Source: Cichorium intybus | Lineage: Eukaryota; Streptophyta; Magnoliopsida; Asterales; Asteraceae | NCBI GenBank assembly: GCA_023525715.1 | Contig: CM042011.1 | Location: forward strand, 5,037,066 to 5,101,065 | Direction of reading: 5' to 3' | Length of the DNA stretch: 64,000 bases | Shown here: piece by piece, positions 60,691 through 64,000 of the stretch | Layout of the letters: each line of letters starts with the position of its first letter | How positions within the stretch are numbered: position 1 is the first letter of the stretch | Notes under the pieces: model-generated | Told to the model about the DNA's origin: nothing | Seen by the model: the letters and a program-made list of their open reading frames with translations, nothing else | Databases searched by the model: none | Position numbers and translations under genes: made by a program

Positions 60691-61890
60691 AACAACAAAA
60701 GTAAATAGATTTATTTGATAAGATAATATCGCAGTCTTTTTATTGTTATTCTATACAAGCACTTAGTTTAAAATTTAAATGGGTCGGTTGACTGACAACT
60801 CTATCATTTATATTTTCTCTTCATAATATGTGTTTTTTGTTCTAACATCTTGATCGTTTTCGTAAAGTTCTTTTAATGGGGACCCGGAAAAAAAAAGATT
60901 AATATTTGAGATTGAAACCAATCAACCTTTATTCTCTGAATGGATTTTCCACATAAGTTCGGTCCCCGACGACTTTCTTGTATCAAATGGATAACTAGCT
61001 TGTCTAATTTCGTCAACAGTCTTTATCTAAAATATTTTTATATCATGTCATTTCGAAAACAAACGTCTCCATTTCGTCCACGAAAATTGGTTCTAAACTT
61101 GTGGGTCCATGAGATTCCAACACGTTTGCTTTAAAAATTGAATTGCAAAAGTTAAAATCCAAATTATCTTTCAAAAGAACCGAGGTTTATGAACAAGCAA
61201 GCGGTCATGGCCTACATGCATTGACCTAGCTTTATGCATGCTGTACTTCGCTTTAATATGTATATTGCGTTTGCGGCATGTCATAAATAGAAAACACGGC
61301 ATCCACCCGTTCTTTGAACTTTTTGGATGTCATGGCCACGGCCGACTTAGAACCGAGTCAGGCTAGGCGTCGCCCTGGTGCCTAGTGAAGCTTAGGGCCC
61401 CAACTTTTTACATGTAAGACGATTATATATGTGGCGATATACAAAAGAACATCATAAGTTTCTATATTTTTTTAACTACATAAGTTATTTATCTCTGACA
61501 AGAAGTTTTATTTTTGAACAAAATTATTACCGTAACCACTATATATTCTCACCTTTTCTAAAAAAATTACCAAAATTTGAATAAAATTTCTAACGCGGCT
61601 GCGGGCCCTGAGGGGTGAGGATGTGCGACTGTCCAAGGCCCATGTCGTGAAAGGACACGAAATTTCATTTTGTCACGGTTCCGTCATCCGTCGCGAGTTC
61701 ATCACTATCGGTCGCTATCTGTCTCTATTTTGTTGCTAATTGACACAAATTTTCTGTTTTTAATCTGTTTATAATTTGTATTGTTTATTAAGTGTCGAAT
61801 ATTATCGTAAAAGCCTGTTTTTTATATTTCGCACGAGATCTTTAAAATCAATGAACTCACCCTCATCATATCAACTAATTTTTCCCTTTT
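60691..61890. other. Intergenic, nothing recognised
   Basis: A GC-richer patch at 61330-61400 and 61590-61720 has no open frame or known motif. Confidence 0.4.
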
Positions 61891-62026
61891 TAACGCACTT
61901 GGTCATATATGTTTTTTCTAAAAAACCACCTTGTTTTTTTAAAACATGTAATCGTTGTCCTATAACGCACTTGGTCATATATGTTTTTTCTAAAAAACCA
62001 CCTTGTTTTTTTAAAACATGTAATCG
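61891..62026. repeat. 72-bp tandem duplication
   Basis: TAACGCACTTGGTCATATAT starts at 61891 and again at 61963. The following bases are identical through ATCGTT, so it is a recent perfect duplication. Confidence 0.95.
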
Positions 62027-62075
62027 TTCAAGGACAGCAATCGAATTTAATAGAGGTTATGATATAAGTTTTATT

Positions 62076-62080
<5 letters not shown>

Positions 62081-62142
<62 letters not shown>
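62081..62142. repeat. (TA)n microsatellite
   Basis: About 31 TA units left of a palindromic element. Confidence 0.95.
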
Positions 62143-62143
<1 letters not shown>

Positions 62144-62147
<4 letters not shown>

Positions 62148-62380
62148 GGATCCAGTAAGAAGTAATATTTTGGTAGGAAGGTAGGAAGTAATATCATCAC
62201 TCATCAAATCATAATAATGTATTTTAAGATGCAACCATATTTTTGGTGTATATATATGTAAGATTAAATGAACTGAAATCAGTTACAAAAATATATCATT
62301 CTTACATTAATTATAACCATTCATACCTTAATTACTGATTTCTTACCTTCCTACCAAAATATTACTTCTTACTGGATCCC

Positions 62381-62382
<2 letters not shown>
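62144..62382. mobile_element. Palindromic element flanked by (TA)n (Micron-like)
   Basis: The left arm has GGATCCAGTAAGAAGTAATA and TTTTGGTAGGAAGGTA; the right arm is its inverse. The middle is AT-rich. 239 bp, with (TA)n on both sides. A single arm of the same family is at 54960. Confidence 0.85.

Positions 62383-62383
<1 letters not shown>

Positions 62384-62465
<82 letters not shown>
62384..62465. repeat. (TA)n microsatellite
   Basis: About 41 TA units. The adjoining GTTCCATTGAGAATG at 62473 resembles the arm words of the 9374 element. Confidence 0.95.
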
Positions 62466-62471
<6 letters not shown>

Positions 62472-62565
62472 TGTTCCATTGAGAATGAAAATAAGGTTGA
62501 GAATGCGAGAATGAATATGGGCCACATATTTTTATCTTGCCGCTCTAGTGTTTACACATATGATT

Positions 62566-62960
62566 TTCACCACCACTTCCACCTGCACCACCTGCGACAC
62601 CACCACCGTCGTCGCCACCACCACTACTCCTGCCGCCGCCACCTTCCCTGCCGCCGCCGCCACCGCCACCACCATCGCCACCAACCACCACCACCGCTAC
62701 TGTCAACTCTACTGCCTCTATCACCATCTCGACCACCACTGTCGCTACAACCTTTACCACCACCGTTACCACCACCCACCGCCACCACCACCACCTCCAT
62801 CACCGCCACCACCACCACCTTCGTCACCACCCATGTCCACCAACACCACCACCCCACTAACACCGCCGCCACCATCAGCACCATCACCGCCACCCTCTAT
62901 TGCCATCACCATCATCATCGCCACCATCAACCACCATTCCGACCACCACAACCATATTAC
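62566..62960. repeat. C-rich CCACCA/CCGCCG triplet tract
   Basis: About 390 bp of impure CAC/CCG/CAT triplets, with G rare on the plus strand. It produces long His/Thr/Pro-rich or Gly/Val-rich frames on both strands, a sign of low-complexity DNA and not of a gene. Confidence 0.85.
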
Positions 62961-63027
62961 AAAAATGATTATTCATATATGTTTATTCATATATGAATAT
63001 GAATAATCATATATGATTATTCATATA

Positions 63028-63286
63028 CTAGGCGAATGTCCGCGCGTTGCGCAGAATATAATATTGTAATTAAAATTTTGACATATATATGTTATTAATA
63101 ACTATTTGATTGTCATTAACTTTAAATAATTATAATTCTTATGTTAAATTGTTATAAAATATTGTAATTACTTTAAATTTACGATAAAATAGATATACAT
63201 ATAAATATCATCTCAATAGCCTTTATTTATAGGTTGTATGTGGAAATAAAAATATATTTATGTTTTTATTGTTAGTTATTGTAATG

Positions 63287-63376
<90 letters not shown>

Positions 63377-64000
63377 CATGTACGATCATATCATCTCAAT
63401 TATATCTATTGAATGTTGTATTTCAATAAAATATAGTTATCTAATTTTAATAGAACTTATTTGGACATTTTTTAATTACGCTCGAGATTATTTTTTTCAA
63501 ATATAAATCATTTTTCCTACGAAAACATCATGTATTTTTAATTTCGTCTTATTGATAACTATTATTATATTTAATTTATTAAAAATTTATTTTTTGGAAA
63601 AAATTATAAAAATATATTCTATTAAATTATTTTGTTAATTTAATATTTAATTTAGATTTTACATTCAACATTACTTTGGTTAATCAACTTAGATATATAT
63701 TTTCAATATTATTTAAATATTCGATCATATGACTATTTTTTATTTTGATCATTGTTACTATTTCACTATTGTTTTCAAGGCAACTTAATATACTTTTTTA
63801 ACTTTATGTTATTTTTAACTATTATTATTTTTATTTAATAAAATTACTACATTTTTATAGATTTTAATTATTATAAAAATAATTTTGGTCAAAATTTTAT
63901 TAGTTTGACATTTCGATTTAGGTTTTACGTTTAACATTCTATTTGAACTTTTTAATTATTTGAAAAAGTATTATTCGGACAATTATTTCAAGTTTGTTCG
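63028..64000 (-). mobile_element. Helitron 3' end (5' end beyond window)
   Basis: Minus strand hairpin GCGCAACGCGC (63042-63053), then ACATTCGC and CTAG ending at plus 63028, followed by T. The remaining 970 bp to the window edge is very AT-rich, includes (TA)n at 63293-63372 and shows no 5' TC end, so the element may continue outside. The right limit is the window, not an observed end. Confidence 0.6.
63293..63372. repeat. (TA)n microsatellite
   Basis: About 40 TA units inside the presumed Helitron. Confidence 0.95.

Noticed and set aside
62511..63006. Histidine/proline-rich open frames of 150-160 codons
   Set aside because: They arise from the CAC/CCG triplet tract in overlapping frames and opposite strands, with no domain or homologue recognised.

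Overview
The window looks like a transposon-rich, gene-poor stretch of a eudicot nuclear genome. It is AT-rich, with long (TA)n tracts, plant-type LTR retrotransposons primed by initiator-Met tRNA, hAT and PIF/Harbinger relics, and short Helitrons ending in a hairpin plus CTAG. The LTR and Helitron styles suggest Asteraceae (lettuce-like), but that is inference only. I see no intact host gene, no tRNA or rRNA gene and no CRISPR array. The only host-gene sequence I recognise is two broken protein-kinase fragments. Nearly everything else I can identify is mobile DNA or simple repeat.

Layout. 1-7270: a Ty1/copia element on the plus strand whose 5' LTR is cut by the window edge. Its gag-pol frame is open except for one stop codon. 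It sits in an intron of a CDKF/MHK-like kinase relic (7333-7540, minus). 8.5-9.9 kb: long TA/TATG microsatellites around a palindromic element. 12288-18371: a hAT element with a perfect 8-bp target duplication, a decayed transposase and a 3.2-kb gypsy-LTR-like insertion. 18441-18894: a foldback element. 19914-23589: a minus-strand Helitron carrying a MAP3K (YODA/MAPKKK5-like) fragment. 23769-24109: a Tourist-like MITE. 24692 to about 27322: a second, related, broken hAT element.

28166-45219 is a 17-kb nest. A gypsy element (minus strand, target duplication ATAAG) was split in its reverse-transcriptase region by a second gypsy element (31786-40922, minus, target duplication AAAAC). The inner element has two 2699-bp LTRs that are about 99% identical but a badly decayed coding interior, so it probably moved with proteins supplied by a relative. 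The outer element appears to carry a 68-nt spliceosomal-type intron exactly between gag and protease.

45.2-52 kb holds PIF/Harbinger fragments, a Tourist-like MITE, a hAT MITE with perfect target duplications, and short tandem repeats. 52.2-58.8 kb is dominated by short Helitrons sitting in (TA)n tracts. It includes a near-perfect 1.05-kb tandem duplication, a relic copia gag with a short LTR, and a Helitron nested inside a MITE. 59-64 kb holds another PIF ORF1 relic, a LINE remnant, more (TA)n-flanked palindromes, a C-rich triplet tract and the 3' end of another Helitron.

There is no operon or cooperating pathway here. What can be read is the order of insertions: outer gypsy before inner gypsy, hAT before its LTR-like insert, and MITE then TA tract then Helitron. 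The least routine features are the gag/pro intron, the non-autonomous inner gypsy with composite LTR minisatellites, the Helitron with a captured kinase exon, and the repeated use of (TA)n tracts as Helitron and palindrome landing sites.
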